Source: Deinococcus betulae (GTDB lineage Bacteria > Deinococcota > Deinococci > Deinococcales > Deinococcaceae). From it: 43,328 bases of DNA. The DNA lies in NCBI RefSeq assembly GCF_020166395.1, contig NZ_JAIQXU010000036.1, positions 1-43,328 of the forward strand, read 5' to 3'. The notes beneath the pieces were generated by a model, which did no database searches, was not told the DNA's origin, and worked only from the letters and a program-made list of their open reading frames with translations. The position numbers were made by a program, and so were the translations under genes. How positions within the stretch are numbered: the stretch's first letter is position 1; the number at the start of each line of letters is the position of its first letter. Of the stretch, positions 30,492-39,299 are shown one piece after another.

Positions 30492-31023
30492 GTGAGAGGT
30501 CTGCCCCTGGTTCTCAACACGCCCGCCGCACTGGCGCGCATGCGGCGGCGCCTGAGCGCGGCGCCCCTGACCACTTGGGCTGAGGGCGCGGTGCAGGCGG
30601 CTCAGGCCGACCTGGGCCGGGGCGAAGGCACTTTTAGGCGGGCTCGCGCACCTCTGCGCGGCTGGCAGACGCACCGTTCGGGCTGGCTCCGGGTCGTTCT
30701 AGACACTCCGCCTGCCGTGGGCCTGACTGTCCTGGTCTGTCTTCAGGCGGGACCGCGCAGCCCACTGCGCCTGGCGTTTGGCTGCCGCGTCACGCAGATC
30801 ATTGACGAGCCGCGCCGCTGGGGCTTCGTGTACACCACCCTGCCGGGTCACCCGGAACACGGCAAGGGACTGTTTCTCGTGGAGTGGCAGGAAGACGACA
30901 AGGTGGTGTTCCGACTCCTGCCCGGCCCACGGCCTGCGGCGGCTGGGGCGTCCCCTGGCCCTGTGGGTGCGGGCCCAGGGCACACGTCAATACCTCCTTG
31001 CCATGCAGGCGGGCGCGTCCTGA
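30492..31023 (+). pseudogene. Frameshifted DUF1990 family gene
   Basis: From GTG 30492 the frame encodes a DUF1990-like protein: LGRGEGTFRRARAPLRGW near residue 42, and TLPGHPEHGKGLFLVEW near residue 116. After VVFRLL (about 30918) the family C-terminus is found in another frame, as PAHGLRRLGRPLALWVR then RQYLLAMQ, ending at TGA 31021-31023. The original frame instead runs on into the PhzF-like gene, creating a false 472-residue fusion. A net shift of +1 (or -2) explains this. DUF1990 function is unknown. Mutation and sequencing error are both possible. Confidence 0.7.
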
Positions 31024-31034
31024 AGAATGGTCTA

Positions 31035-31910
31035 ATGAACGCTTCCAGACTGACGACTGCTCTGCTTTCCTCAGCAGGCACGCGCCGCCGTGTCTTTACG
31101 GGTCTAGACGGGCAAGGGGGCAAGGCTGTCACCGTCTTTCCCAGAGCCGTCACAGACCCTCAAACCGCCGCTGCCCACGCAGGCACGCCCCTGAGCGTCT
31201 TCGTGGAGGCGGCCGAACCAGCCGCCGTTCACCTGCGCGTGTTCACGCCTGCCCGTGAGAAGGGCAGTTCGGACAGTGCGGCGCTGGCGGCCCTGACGGT
31301 TCTTCAGACCCAGTTGCCTCTCAGCGACCTGCTGACCGTGACCCAGGGCGAGGGACCGGGCGCCGAGGACCAGGCTGCGCAGCTGTGCGGCGGCGAATGG
31401 CTGCTGCGGCAGGGCGAGGTGCAGGCGCGGCCGATGACGGCCGACCTCTCCTCCATCGGCCTGGCTGGTCAGGACCCCTGGCTGGCCCAGACCGAGCGGC
31501 CCACGCTGGTGGTTCAGGTGAACGGTCTGGCCACACTGGACGCTTTCGCGCCGGATGACGGGGCCATCCGCGCCCTGGGTCAGGCGACGGGCACCACCGG
31601 CCTGGTGCTGCACGCGCCGGGTGGGCCTGACCGCGCCCTGGTCAGCTTCCGCGCCTTCGCCCCGCTGCGCGGCTTTGCCGAGGACGCCGCCAGCAGCAAT
31701 ATGCTGGCCTGCCTGGTGGGCACATTGGGCGCGCGCGGCGACCTGCCGGCCGACACCAACCTCCTGCGCGCGGCCCAGCGGATGCCTGGCCAGCCAGCCC
31801 GACTGAGCGCCCAGTTTGCCACCACTGCAGGCGGCACTGAGGTCTGGGTCGGGGGCCGGGTGGTGCAGGCACCGGAAGCAGGACACGAGACGCAGGCCGC
31901 AGAAAAATAA
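31035..31910 (+). CDS. PhzF-like protein with degenerate active site
   Basis: A 291-residue protein with a two-lobed PhzF-like layout: an N-terminal VFTGLDGQGGKAVTVFP, a mid-lobe FTPAREKGSSDSAALAAL, and a C-terminal lobe with FRAFAPLRGFAEDAASSNMLA. PhzF isomerases use a Glu and a His (the latter in a GHATLG-type motif). Here my eye alignment gives Leu53 and Ser81 instead, so isomerase activity is doubtful. Only the late Glu-Asp is kept. ATG 31035 follows the DUF1990 stop by 11 bases, suggesting cotranscription. Function unknown. Confidence 0.65.
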   Translation: MNASRLTTALLSSAGTRRRVFTGLDGQGGKAVTVFPRAVTDPQTAAAHAGTPLSVFVEAAEPAAVHLRVFTPAREKGSSDSAALAALTVLQTQLPLSDLLTVTQGEGPGAEDQAAQLCGGEWLLRQGEVQARPMTADLSSIGLAGQDPWLAQTERPTLVVQVNGLATLDAFAPDDGAIRALGQATGTTGLVLHAPGGPDRALVSFRAFAPLRGFAEDAASSNMLACLVGTLGARGDLPADTNLLRAAQRMPGQPARLSAQFATTAGGTEVWVGGRVVQAPEAGHETQAAEK

Positions 31911-32049
31911 AACCTGCGCTCTGAACTCAGGCCAAACTGACCAGAGCGGCAGCTGGCCTCGTCGATGTTGCCTGCTCTACCGCGTCCTGCTAATCCCGCG
32001 CCCGCCTTTATCCCCGAGGACTTCACGGAAGCGGGGCGCGGCTGACCCG

Positions 32050-32055
32050 TACACT
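32050..32055 (+). promoter_or_regulatory. Leaderless -10 box (TACACT) for rlmN
   Basis: TACACT is followed by 7 bases and then ATG 32063. The upstream 31911-32049 holds an imperfect GC-rich hairpin (about 31996-32043) and nothing else I can name. Confidence 0.55.
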
Positions 32056-32062
32056 ACCTGGC

Positions 32063-33094
32063 ATGGAGCTTCTTCTCGACCTTCATCCCGACGCCTACCC
32101 CCTGGAGGGGTTCCGGCGGCGGCAGCTGCTCGACTGGGTCTTCGGGCAGGGCGTGGGCACCTTTGACGCCATGAGCAACCTGCCGGGCCCGGCCCGCGCC
32201 GAACTGGGGGCGCAGTATCACCTCAATCCGTTTCGGCTGATCGAAACGGTGCGCAGCAGTGACGGCAGCGTCAAGTACCTGTTTACCCTGCACGACGGCC
32301 GCCAGATGGAAGCCGTGTACATGCCCTACCTGGACCGCAAGACCATCTGCGTGTCCACCATGGTCGGCTGCCCGGCCCGCTGCGCCTTTTGCGCCACCGG
32401 GGCGATGGGCTTTGGCCGCAACCTCACCCCCGGCGAGATCGTGGGGCAGGTGCTGGCGGTGGCGGGCGGCGAGGACGTCGCCCCGCGCGAGATTCGTAAC
32501 CTCGTGTTTATGGGCATGGGCGAGGCGATGCTCAATTATGAGAACACCATGCAGGCCGCGCGGATTCTGCTGCACCCGCAGGCGCTGGGCATGAGCAAAC
32601 GCCGCGTGACGCTCTCCACGGTGGGCATTGCCAAGGGGATTCGCCGCCTGGCCGCCGAGGACGACCTGGGCATCAAACTGGCCATCAGCCTGCACGCCCC
32701 CGACGAAGACACCCGGCGCCAGATTATTCCCACCGGACACGTCAACTCTATCGAAGAGATCATGGCCGCCGCCCGCGATTATCAGGACGTCACGGGGCGC
32801 CGCATCACAATGGAATACACCATGCTCAGGGGGCTCAACGACCACGGCTGGCAGGCCGAGCGCCTGGCGGAGCTGCTACGCGGGCTGGTCAGTCACGTCA
32901 ACCTGATTCCCATGAATCCCTGGCCGGGGTCCAACTTTGAGAGCAGCACCGAGGAGCAGATTCAGACCTTCTACGACATTCTGGAAGCGCGCGGGGTGGA
33001 TGTCAGCGTGCGCCGTTCACGTGGGCGCGACGCTGGCGCCGCCTGCGGGCAACTGGCCCTGAAGCGCCCCGCAGCCGTCACAGGCGCGGCCTGA
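32063..33094 (+). CDS. rlmN: 23S rRNA / tRNA adenine-C2 methyltransferase
   Basis: A radical-SAM enzyme that methylates C2 of A2503 in 23S rRNA and A37 in some tRNAs. The 343-residue chain has the N-terminal [11 protein letters not shown], the cluster motif CPARCAFC (C103, C107, C110) and [17 protein letters not shown]. The C-terminal methyl-carrying Cys328 is in [12 protein letters not shown] 32063 is fixed by a -10 box 7 bases upstream. The gene appears to be alone in its transcript. Confidence 0.96.
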   Translation: MELLLDLHPDAYPLEGFRRRQLLDWVFGQGVGTFDAMSNLPGPARAELGAQYHLNPFRLIETVRSSDGSVKYLFTLHDGRQMEAVYMPYLDRKTICVSTMVGCPARCAFCATGAMGFGRNLTPGEIVGQVLAVAGGEDVAPREIRNLVFMGMGEAMLNYENTMQAARILLHPQALGMSKRRVTLSTVGIAKGIRRLAAEDDLGIKLAISLHAPDEDTRRQIIPTGHVNSIEEIMAAARDYQDVTGRRITMEYTMLRGLNDHGWQAERLAELLRGLVSHVNLIPMNPWPGSNFESSTEEQIQTFYDILEARGVDVSVRRSRGRDAGAACGQLALKRPAAVTGAA

Positions 33095-33145
33095 GGCCGG
33101 GGAGCAGCCCCGCACATGAGTAAGGGTTCCGAGAGACGTTAATGC

Positions 33146-33151
33146 TAGGCT
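33146..33151 (+). promoter_or_regulatory. -10 box (TAGGCT) of the TPR-SPOR-rex operon
   Basis: TAGGCT lies 34 bases upstream of GTG 33186. Unlike the leaderless promoters it leaves room for the CAGGAGG ribosome binding site at 33172-33178. The -35 is weak. Confidence 0.4.
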
Positions 33152-33185
33152 ACAGGCGTTTTCCGCACATCAGGAGGCCATCAAG

Positions 33186-34817
33186 GTGACGCAACACACG
33201 AAAGCGGTTCTGCTGGGGCTGGCCCTGGCACTGGCCACGTCTGGGGCCGCGCAGACCATGATCGAAACGGTCAGCACCATCGGCGTGCAGAACACCCTGC
33301 AATCGGCCGGCACGACCTCGGCGCAGGGCGCGCTGCAAAGTGCCCAGAATCTGCAAGTGCCGGGCGCTCCGGGCAGCGCCGCGACTGGTCAGGCGACCAC
33401 CACGGCGCCGGCGGTTACGGTGACGCCCCTCACTGCCGAGCAGCAAACCCAGGTGGATCAGGCGCGCGCCGCCTACCAGACTGGGGACTACGCCCGCGCC
33501 CGCACGCAGTTTGAAGCGGTGCTGGCCCAGAACTACACCAACCCCGAGCCTCATTTCGGGCTGGCCCTGACGCTGTTCGCCCTGAGCGACGAACGCGGCG
33601 CCACCTTTGAATTCCAGCAGTTTCAGGCCCTGGCCCCCACCCGCTTTGAAGGGCTGTACAACCTGGGCGTCATCGCCGCGCGTCAGGGCAACCGTGACCA
33701 GGCCCTCACGCTGTTTACCCAGGCCGCCACCCTGATGGCCGGCCAGGCCACCCCCGCCGCCCAGCGGCAGGTTCTCGAAGCCCTGGCCGCCGAGCAGACC
33801 CGCAAGGCCGACTTTGCCGCCCTGAGCACCTCTCTGGCGGCGCTGGCGGTGCTCGTCCCCGATGATCTGGACGTGGCCTACCGCCTGGCCCAGGCCCGCA
33901 CCCTCAGTGGTCAGGGCACAGCCGCCTTGCCCGGTGTGTACGCCCTGCTGCAAAAGGCGCCGACCCGAGTGGACGCGGCGCTGCTGCTCGCCGACATTTA
34001 TGTGGCCCAGAACCTCCCGGACCGCGCCATCCGCGAACTGGACGCGGCAGCGGGCCGGGTGCAGAACGGCGGCGACCGCTCCGTCCTCCTGCTGCGGAAG
34101 GCCAACATCCTGGCCGCCACGGGCGACACCCGCGCCGCCGTGTTTGCCGCGCGCGACGCTGGCCGCGAGGACAGCCGCAACGCCGCCGCCTTTGCCCGCG
34201 AAGGCGAGCTGCGGGCCCTACGCAACGACCGCCCCGGCGCCCTGACCGCGCTGCAAAACGCGGTCAAACTGGCCCCGCAAAATGCGGCTTACCGCGCGGC
34301 GCTGGCCGGCGTGCGCCTTACCCTGAACCAGAACGCCGAGGCGGCGCGCGACGCGGCGCTGGCCCTGACCCTGCGCCCCGACGAAGCCACCCTGGCCCGC
34401 GCCCTGTTCGTGCAGGGGGTGGCCGCCTACCGCCAGGGCCAGTACGCGCAGGCGCGCACGGCGCTGCGGTCCAGCCAGACCCGCGCGCCCAACGCCGACA
34501 CGGCCCTGTGGCTGGGTCTGAGCGCCTACGCCCAGAAGGACTACGCCGGCGCAGCCAGCGCCCTGGCCGAAAGTGTGCAGCTCAGCCCCAGCGTGACGGC
34601 CCGCGTGAACCTGGGCAGCGCTCTGCTCGCCAGCGCCCGCTACCCCGAGGCCGAGGCCATTCTGCGCGGCTTGGTCACGGACGATCCCAAAAACGCTGAG
34701 GCCTGGTACTTGCTGGGCCTGACCCAGCGGGCCCAGTCGCGTGAACCCGAGGCCCGGACCTCACTGCGTACCGCTGCGGCTCTGGGCAACATCCGCGCGC
34801 AGGGGGCGCTGAGGTGA
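33186..34817 (+). CDS. Exported TPR-repeat protein
   Basis: A 543-residue protein with a signal peptide (about 1-22, ending GAA-QT) and a Gln/Thr/Ala-rich low-complexity stretch to residue 80. A long array of tetratricopeptide repeats fills about 85-543 (for example ARAAYQTGDYARARTQFEAVL and LSAYAQKDYAGAASALAES). TPR proteins scaffold protein complexes. The GTG start at 33186 has CAGGAGG 7 bases upstream. Its stop overlaps the SPOR gene (GTGA). The role in envelope assembly is inferred from the SPOR neighbour. Confidence 0.85.
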   Translation: MTQHTKAVLLGLALALATSGAAQTMIETVSTIGVQNTLQSAGTTSAQGALQSAQNLQVPGAPGSAATGQATTTAPAVTVTPLTAEQQTQVDQARAAYQTGDYARARTQFEAVLAQNYTNPEPHFGLALTLFALSDERGATFEFQQFQALAPTRFEGLYNLGVIAARQGNRDQALTLFTQAATLMAGQATPAAQRQVLEALAAEQTRKADFAALSTSLAALAVLVPDDLDVAYRLAQARTLSGQGTAALPGVYALLQKAPTRVDAALLLADIYVAQNLPDRAIRELDAAAGRVQNGGDRSVLLLRKANILAATGDTRAAVFAARDAGREDSRNAAAFAREGELRALRNDRPGALTALQNAVKLAPQNAAYRAALAGVRLTLNQNAEAARDAALALTLRPDEATLARALFVQGVAAYRQGQYAQARTALRSSQTRAPNADTALWLGLSAYAQKDYAGAASALAESVQLSPSVTARVNLGSALLASARYPEAEAILRGLVTDDPKNAEAWYLLGLTQRAQSREPEARTSLRTAAALGNIRAQGALR

Positions 34818-35857
34818 GTCGTCCCCAGGTCAAACCCGGCACCGGGGCCCGCCGCTGGCCAGATGTCATGATTGGCGCCCTGGTGGTCCTGCTGGTGGGC
34901 GGGTTTGGCACCGTGCTGCTGCGCGGCGGCTCTGAAAGTGCCCCGCAGGGGTCGACCCCCGCCGTGACCCCAACCATTCCCAATGCCCCCGGCACCGAGG
35001 CGTCGGCACCGGCCACCACCGAGACCGCACCAGTCAGCGCAGGCGCCGAGACGGCCTCTCCGGAAGCTGCGGCGCCCGTGACCGCACCTCCCACAGAAGA
35101 AGCCCCCGTGATTGAGGCGGCGCCTATTGGTCAACCGGACCCGGCGCTGCAAACGCCAGTCACGCAGGAGACACCTGCGCCTGCCGGGGCCATCACTGAA
35201 GCAGCAACGGAAGAAGACGGCGCGCCTCCGACCACCACGCCGGCGCCACGCACGGGCGGCGCAGTGGCAGCCTCTGAACAGCGGGTGCCGCTGCGCAGCG
35301 ACTACCGCATCAGCCTGGGCACGTTTGGCAGTGAAGAGGGAGCCCGCAGCGCCGCTGCCGGGGTCAGCGCCCTGGGCTACACGATCTATCCCATTGACCT
35401 GGGCACGCAGGTGGTGGCGCAGCTGGGACCCTTCAGTGACGAGGCCAGCGCGCGGCAGGCCCTGGCGGATATTCAACGCGCCTACCCGAGCGCGGTGCTG
35501 TACCCACCCAGAGGCCGCAGCCTAACAGGCGCCACGGCGACGACGCCTGAGGCAGCCACGCCGACCACTTCAGCACCAGAGACCACTACGCCAGAGACAG
35601 CAGCCCCCGCCCCACAGGCCACCACACCTGCTCCAGCCCCTGACGGCCCCACCTACCTTCAAGTGGGGGCCTTTGACCGGGTGGAAAGTGCCCAGAACCT
35701 CGTGCAGCAGCTGCGCGACCTGGGCTACGCCCCCACGGTCAGCGCCCCTGAAGGCCATAAGGTGACGGTGCTGGTTGGTCCCTATACCGGCGACGCCCTG
35801 GGCCGCACCGAGGGACGGCTGAACGACAACGGCCTCGACAGTTTCCGGGTGCGCTGA
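34814..35857 (+). CDS. Membrane protein with two SPOR domains
   Basis: A 347-residue bitopic protein: one transmembrane helix at about 18-36, a long Pro/Thr/Ala/Glu-rich linker (40-155), a SPOR domain at about 164-231 (RISLGTFGSEEGARSAA), a second linker, and a second SPOR domain at 279-347 (YLQVGAFDRVESAQNLV). SPOR domains bind glycan strands denuded of stem peptides at division septa, so a septal envelope role is likely. GTG 34814 overlaps the TPR gene stop, and rex follows one base after its stop. Confidence 0.88.
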   Translation: MSRPQVKPGTGARRWPDVMIGALVVLLVGGFGTVLLRGGSESAPQGSTPAVTPTIPNAPGTEASAPATTETAPVSAGAETASPEAAAPVTAPPTEEAPVIEAAPIGQPDPALQTPVTQETPAPAGAITEAATEEDGAPPTTTPAPRTGGAVAASEQRVPLRSDYRISLGTFGSEEGARSAAAGVSALGYTIYPIDLGTQVVAQLGPFSDEASARQALADIQRAYPSAVLYPPRGRSLTGATATTPEAATPTTSAPETTTPETAAPAPQATTPAPAPDGPTYLQVGAFDRVESAQNLVQQLRDLGYAPTVSAPEGHKVTVLVGPYTGDALGRTEGRLNDNGLDSFRVR

Positions 35858-35858
35858 A

Positions 35859-36557
35859 GTGGCCGAAATTCCCACCGCCGCCATCAGCCGCCTCGTCACC
35901 TACCTGCGTATTCTGGAAAGCCTGGAACTGCAGGACGTGAGCCGCACCAGCAGCAACGACCTGGCCGAGCGAGCCGGGGTGACGGCCTTTCAGGTCCGCA
36001 AGGATCTGGCTTATTTTGGGCGCTTCGGGACACGCGGTATGGGCTACACCGTGCCTATCCTGAAGCGCGAACTGGTGCGGGTGCTGGGCCTCAACCGCTC
36101 GTGGAACGTGGTGATTGTCGGCATGGGCCGTCTGGGTCAGGCCATTGCCAACTATCCGGGGGCCAGTGACTATCAGTTTCAATATGTGGGCCTGTTTGAC
36201 GTTCACCCGGATCTGGTTGGGCAGCAAGTGCGCGGCCTGAAGGTCGACCATATTGATACCCTGAGTGAGTTCACGCGCCTGAACGCCGTGGATATGGGCT
36301 TTCTGGCTGTGCCGCCTGAGCGTGCCCAGGACGCCGCGCAGGCTCTGGCCGACGCCGGGGTCAAGGGCATCCTGAACTTTGCCCCGACGGTCATTCAGCC
36401 CAGAGCGGCCGAACGGGCGGGTCAGCAAGAAATCAGTGATGAGTGGCGTGGTGTGATTGTGGAGAATGTTGACTTTCTCGCGGGCATGAAGCGCCTGGCC
36501 TTTTATATTCTTAATCCTCACCTCAAAGACGCTCCTGCTCCGGAGGAACCTGCATGA
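35859..36557 (+). CDS. rex: Redox-sensing transcriptional repressor Rex
   Basis: A homodimeric repressor that senses the NADH/NAD+ ratio. The 232-residue protein has an N-terminal winged helix (SSNDLAERAGVTAFQVRKDL at 31-50, then YFGRFGTRGMGY) and a Rossmann domain with VIVGMGRLG (85-93). The C-terminal helix that swaps between subunits is present. GTG 35859 begins one base after the SPOR stop, and its own stop overlaps the lipoprotein ATG (ATGA). Rex is therefore embedded in an envelope operon. I see no Rex operator upstream of the operon. Confidence 0.93.
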   Translation: MAEIPTAAISRLVTYLRILESLELQDVSRTSSNDLAERAGVTAFQVRKDLAYFGRFGTRGMGYTVPILKRELVRVLGLNRSWNVVIVGMGRLGQAIANYPGASDYQFQYVGLFDVHPDLVGQQVRGLKVDHIDTLSEFTRLNAVDMGFLAVPPERAQDAAQALADAGVKGILNFAPTVIQPRAAERAGQQEISDEWRGVIVENVDFLAGMKRLAFYILNPHLKDAPAPEEPA

Positions 36558-38482
36558 AGAAAGCTGCTCTCTTGTCCCTGCCCCTGCTGCTGGCGGCCTG
36601 CAACACCACAGGCACGCCAGGCGGCAGCAACGCTTCCGTCACCGTTTCACCCAGCAAGACGAGCGTGACGACGACTGCTGGTCAGCTCTCTGGCACCACG
36701 ACATATGCCTTTACCAACAAGGCGGGCGGGCGTGAAGTCACCATCAACAGCGCCACATTAACCTGGACAGACACGACGACCAAGACGGCCAAGAGCGAAA
36801 CGGTGAGCGTGCCCTCGTTCACGCTGCCGGCTGGCCTCACCTGCGCCGCAGCGACGAGCAACCCGTCAGCAGCCTGCAATTTTAACGATTCCGGCACCAC
36901 TTACGCTGACCGTACACTCAGCAAGACCTTCTCTGACGCAGAGCTGTTTGCTAAGGTCCTGAGCGCCAACCCCAGCGCGAGCAATCTGCCGGTGACCGTG
37001 CAGTTCAATGGCACGCAGAACGGACTACCCTTTAGTTTTACCTCCACTCAGAATGGCGGTGACGACGGAACAGAGGCCGCGCCCAAGCCACTGCTCACTA
37101 TTAACACCACTGGGGCGCAGCCTTACAGCGGCAGCCTGAGTGTCACCGCGTCGGGAAACTTCGATGTCACCAGTAAGGTCAAGAGCCTGGTGCTTGAAGT
37201 CAGTGATAGTAAAGGCAATATCGACAACACCTCTTTCACCAGCGTCAATCCCAACGTCAGCTTCAGCGTGGACACTTCGAAGTATCCAGATGGCGCGCTC
37301 ACCTTAAAGATCATCGCCCTGACAGAGAGCGGCCTGCGTGGTGAGAGCACACCTCAGACGGTGCAGATTCGCAATATCTCGGCGCCCACCATCAGCATCT
37401 TGAGTCCAGATGCCAACTCCACCGTCACTGGCCCAGTGACTGTTCGTGTCCAGCTTCGCCAATCCACCTCGGCCTTTACCTTGACCCCATTTAACGGGAG
37501 CAACGACGTGCGCCTTGATGTGCGCGACTTCCAGGGGCGGATTGTCAAAACCACCTATGGCAAGGCGAACCGTGTCAGTGAGGGGATTTTTGAAGCATAT
37601 ATCCCACTCGACCTGATTGGGTCTGAATTTTCAAGCAATGCCTACACCATTACCGCAACAGCGCAGGCTGTGCTGACTGATGCCTCTACCCGAACGTTGA
37701 ATGCGGCGACACCCATTACCACCAAGGTCAACAACACCAAACCGCCTGCCCTGAGTGTCCTGATGCCAGCGTACGTCGAAGATCCATACGCGGGCGCTAC
37801 CCGTTCCATCCTCTCGCGCAATTCGGCACTGGAGATTCAGGGCAGTGACGACGGCGGGATCACGGATATCCGTGTGGACTTCATCTGCGATGTTGTGACA
37901 GCGTTGCCCACTCAGTCATGCCCAGCGTCACCATTCACTCACAATATCCCGGTGAATGTAGCGGGCGTTGTCTACCGCATTTTCGAAATTGGCGCTCTGC
38001 TTGATGCCCAGCCTTACGTACAGAACGGCAATTACTCGCTCCGCATTACGGCCTCAGACGGCAGTGGAAACTCCAACGTTCAGGAAATGCCGGTTCGTGT
38101 CTCCCGGGCTACAGTGGACAGTGATATCGCCGGGCTGGCAGAACAGTCCATTGTGGACAACATCGTGGAAGACACCCGGCCCGGAGAGCTTAATATTCGC
38201 AGCGCCCGCTGGGTCATTCCGGGCAGTGACGGCAGTGTGCCTGGCCGAACGGTCAACCGCGTGCGCGTCTCTACCCTGGCGTACGACAACACCACGAACA
38301 CGTTGATTCCGACGCGTCAGCGGCTTGACCCCGTGTTCTCTGCAGGGTCAACCATCCAGTTAACACAGGGCTTCGCAGATGAGGGAAGTTACCGGATTGA
38401 CTATATCGTTCAGGATTTGGTCACGGGTGTAACGCGGTATTATCAGGGCGGTATCATTGTTGTGAAGCGCAACGCTTCGTAA
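36554..38482 (+). CDS. Large lipoprotein with Ig-like repeats
   Basis: A 642-residue lipoprotein with lipobox LAAC and Cys16. The mature part has several beta-sandwich Ig-like modules, recognisable from repeats such as ISILSPDANSTVTGPVTVRV and LRITASDGSGNSNVQEMPVRV (the latter near residue 500). These are typical of surface or periplasmic adhesive or structural proteins. The signal start MKKAALLSL is also found in the lipoprotein at 9243. ATG 36554 overlaps the rex stop and has GGAGGA upstream. Codon use is less GC3-biased than its neighbours, which may mean faster evolution. Function unknown. Confidence 0.8.
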   Translation: MKKAALLSLPLLLAACNTTGTPGGSNASVTVSPSKTSVTTTAGQLSGTTTYAFTNKAGGREVTINSATLTWTDTTTKTAKSETVSVPSFTLPAGLTCAAATSNPSAACNFNDSGTTYADRTLSKTFSDAELFAKVLSANPSASNLPVTVQFNGTQNGLPFSFTSTQNGGDDGTEAAPKPLLTINTTGAQPYSGSLSVTASGNFDVTSKVKSLVLEVSDSKGNIDNTSFTSVNPNVSFSVDTSKYPDGALTLKIIALTESGLRGESTPQTVQIRNISAPTISILSPDANSTVTGPVTVRVQLRQSTSAFTLTPFNGSNDVRLDVRDFQGRIVKTTYGKANRVSEGIFEAYIPLDLIGSEFSSNAYTITATAQAVLTDASTRTLNAATPITTKVNNTKPPALSVLMPAYVEDPYAGATRSILSRNSALEIQGSDDGGITDIRVDFICDVVTALPTQSCPASPFTHNIPVNVAGVVYRIFEIGALLDAQPYVQNGNYSLRITASDGSGNSNVQEMPVRVSRATVDSDIAGLAEQSIVDNIVEDTRPGELNIRSARWVIPGSDGSVPGRTVNRVRVSTLAYDNTTNTLIPTRQRLDPVFSAGSTIQLTQGFADEGSYRIDYIVQDLVTGVTRYYQGGIIVVKRNAS

Positions 38483-38494
38483 GCCCGATCTGAA

Positions 38495-38527
38495 TAGAGG
38501 CCGCCTCTTTAAGAGAGGTGGCCTCTA
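38495..38527. terminator. Bidirectional terminator hairpin
   Basis: TAGAGGCC pairs with GGCCTCTA, extended inside by CCTCT/AGAGG. It lies between the Ig-like lipoprotein (plus) and the peroxiredoxin (minus). Confidence 0.7.
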
Positions 38528-38539
38528 CTGCTCATTTCT

Positions 38540-39016
38540 CTACGCCGTTAACTCCGCCCCAAGCCGCTCCTGAATCTGCGCCAGCACCGTTTCGGCATCC
38601 TGACCAGGGATAACCTCTGTCCAGTGGTCAGTAATAACGCCGTCCGGCGCCACCAGAAAGGTCTCACGGCGGGGGCGGCGCACATCCTCGCCGGGCCAGG
38701 GGTCGTCCAGTACGCCAAACAGACTGCTGACAACCTGCTTGCGGTCATCCAGCAGTGGATAATCCAGCTTGCAAACATCTCTGAAACGGGCCTGTTCCTG
38801 ACGGGGGTCGCCGTTAATGCCCACGACATCCACTCCCTGGGCCTGAAACTGTGGGTACAGCGCCTGGTAGCGCCGCGCCTGCAACTGGCAGTGGGTGGTG
38901 GCGGTCTTCGGAAAGAAGAACAGCACGCGCCAGCGGCCCTGTGCCGGAGCATAGGCCAGGCCGGTGTCCTGCTCGGCGGTCAGGCGGGGCAGATAGTCTC
39001 CAACAGTCAGTGACAT
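38540..39016 (-). CDS. bcp: Peroxiredoxin, BCP/PrxQ type
   Basis: A thiol peroxidase of 158 residues. The peroxidatic Cys43 is in PKTATTHC, which keeps the family P-x3-T-x2-C pattern (Pro36, Thr40, Cys43). Cys82 (DVCKLDYPLLDD) is a candidate second Cys, although it is not at the usual 5-residue PrxQ spacing. ATG at 39014-39016 follows TACACT by 6 bases, implying a leaderless mRNA. It probably removes H2O2 or alkyl hydroperoxides using thioredoxin. Confidence 0.88.
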   Translation of the reverse strand: MSLTVGDYLPRLTAEQDTGLAYAPAQGRWRVLFFFPKTATTHCQLQARRYQALYPQFQAQGVDVVGINGDPRQEQARFRDVCKLDYPLLDDRKQVVSSLFGVLDDPWPGEDVRRPRRETFLVAPDGVITDHWTEVIPGQDAETVLAQIQERLGAELTA

Positions 39017-39022
39017 GGCCGC

Positions 39023-39028
39023 AGTGTA
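39023..39028 (-). promoter_or_regulatory. Leaderless -10 box (TACACT) for bcp
   Basis: TACACT is followed by GCGGCC and then ATG on the minus strand. TTGCCC, 19 bases further up (39048-39053), is a candidate -35. Confidence 0.55.
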
Positions 39029-39112
39029 AAAGGGCCAAATGCTGCCTGGGCAAGGGTTGGCTCAACGCCTTTTAAGACGCGCAGGTCAGAGCTGCTGGCT
39101 CTGACAGAACGC

Positions 39113-39118
39113 TATGCT
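39113..39118 (+). promoter_or_regulatory. Leaderless -10 box (TATGCT)
   Basis: TATGCT is followed by 7 bases and then ATG 39126. It shows that the small membrane protein starts there rather than at the ATG inside the box. Confidence 0.55.
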
Positions 39119-39125
39119 GACAGGC

Positions 39126-39299
39126 ATGGGACTGTGGGTGTTTTTTGTCGTGATTCTTCTAAGCGCCACAGGCATTCTGGCGCTGGCGCTGGGGCCGCTT
39201 AAGACGGCCCCCAGCGCTCAAATGCTCCGGATGATTGCTGGCGTTCAATACGCACTGGCGGCGCTTCTCCTGGGTGCCCGCCTGACGGGCAACGCATGA
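39126..39299 (+). CDS. Small membrane protein, function unknown
   Basis: A 57-residue protein with two predicted transmembrane helices (about 2-23 and 37-54) joined by a short polar loop with KTAPSAQ. No family is recognised. Its stop overlaps the MBL gene start (ATGA), so it leads a three-gene operon with the MBL hydrolase and purD. ATG 39126 is supported by the -10 box 7 bases upstream. Confidence 0.7.
   Translation: MGLWVFFVVILLSATGILALALGPLKTAPSAQMLRMIAGVQYALAALLLGARLTGNA

Noticed and set aside
30492..31910. Single 472-residue DUF1990-PhzF fusion protein
   Set aside because: The natural DUF1990 C-terminus and stop lie in another frame (to 31023), and an independent ATG follows at 31035. 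The fusion is best explained by a frameshift.
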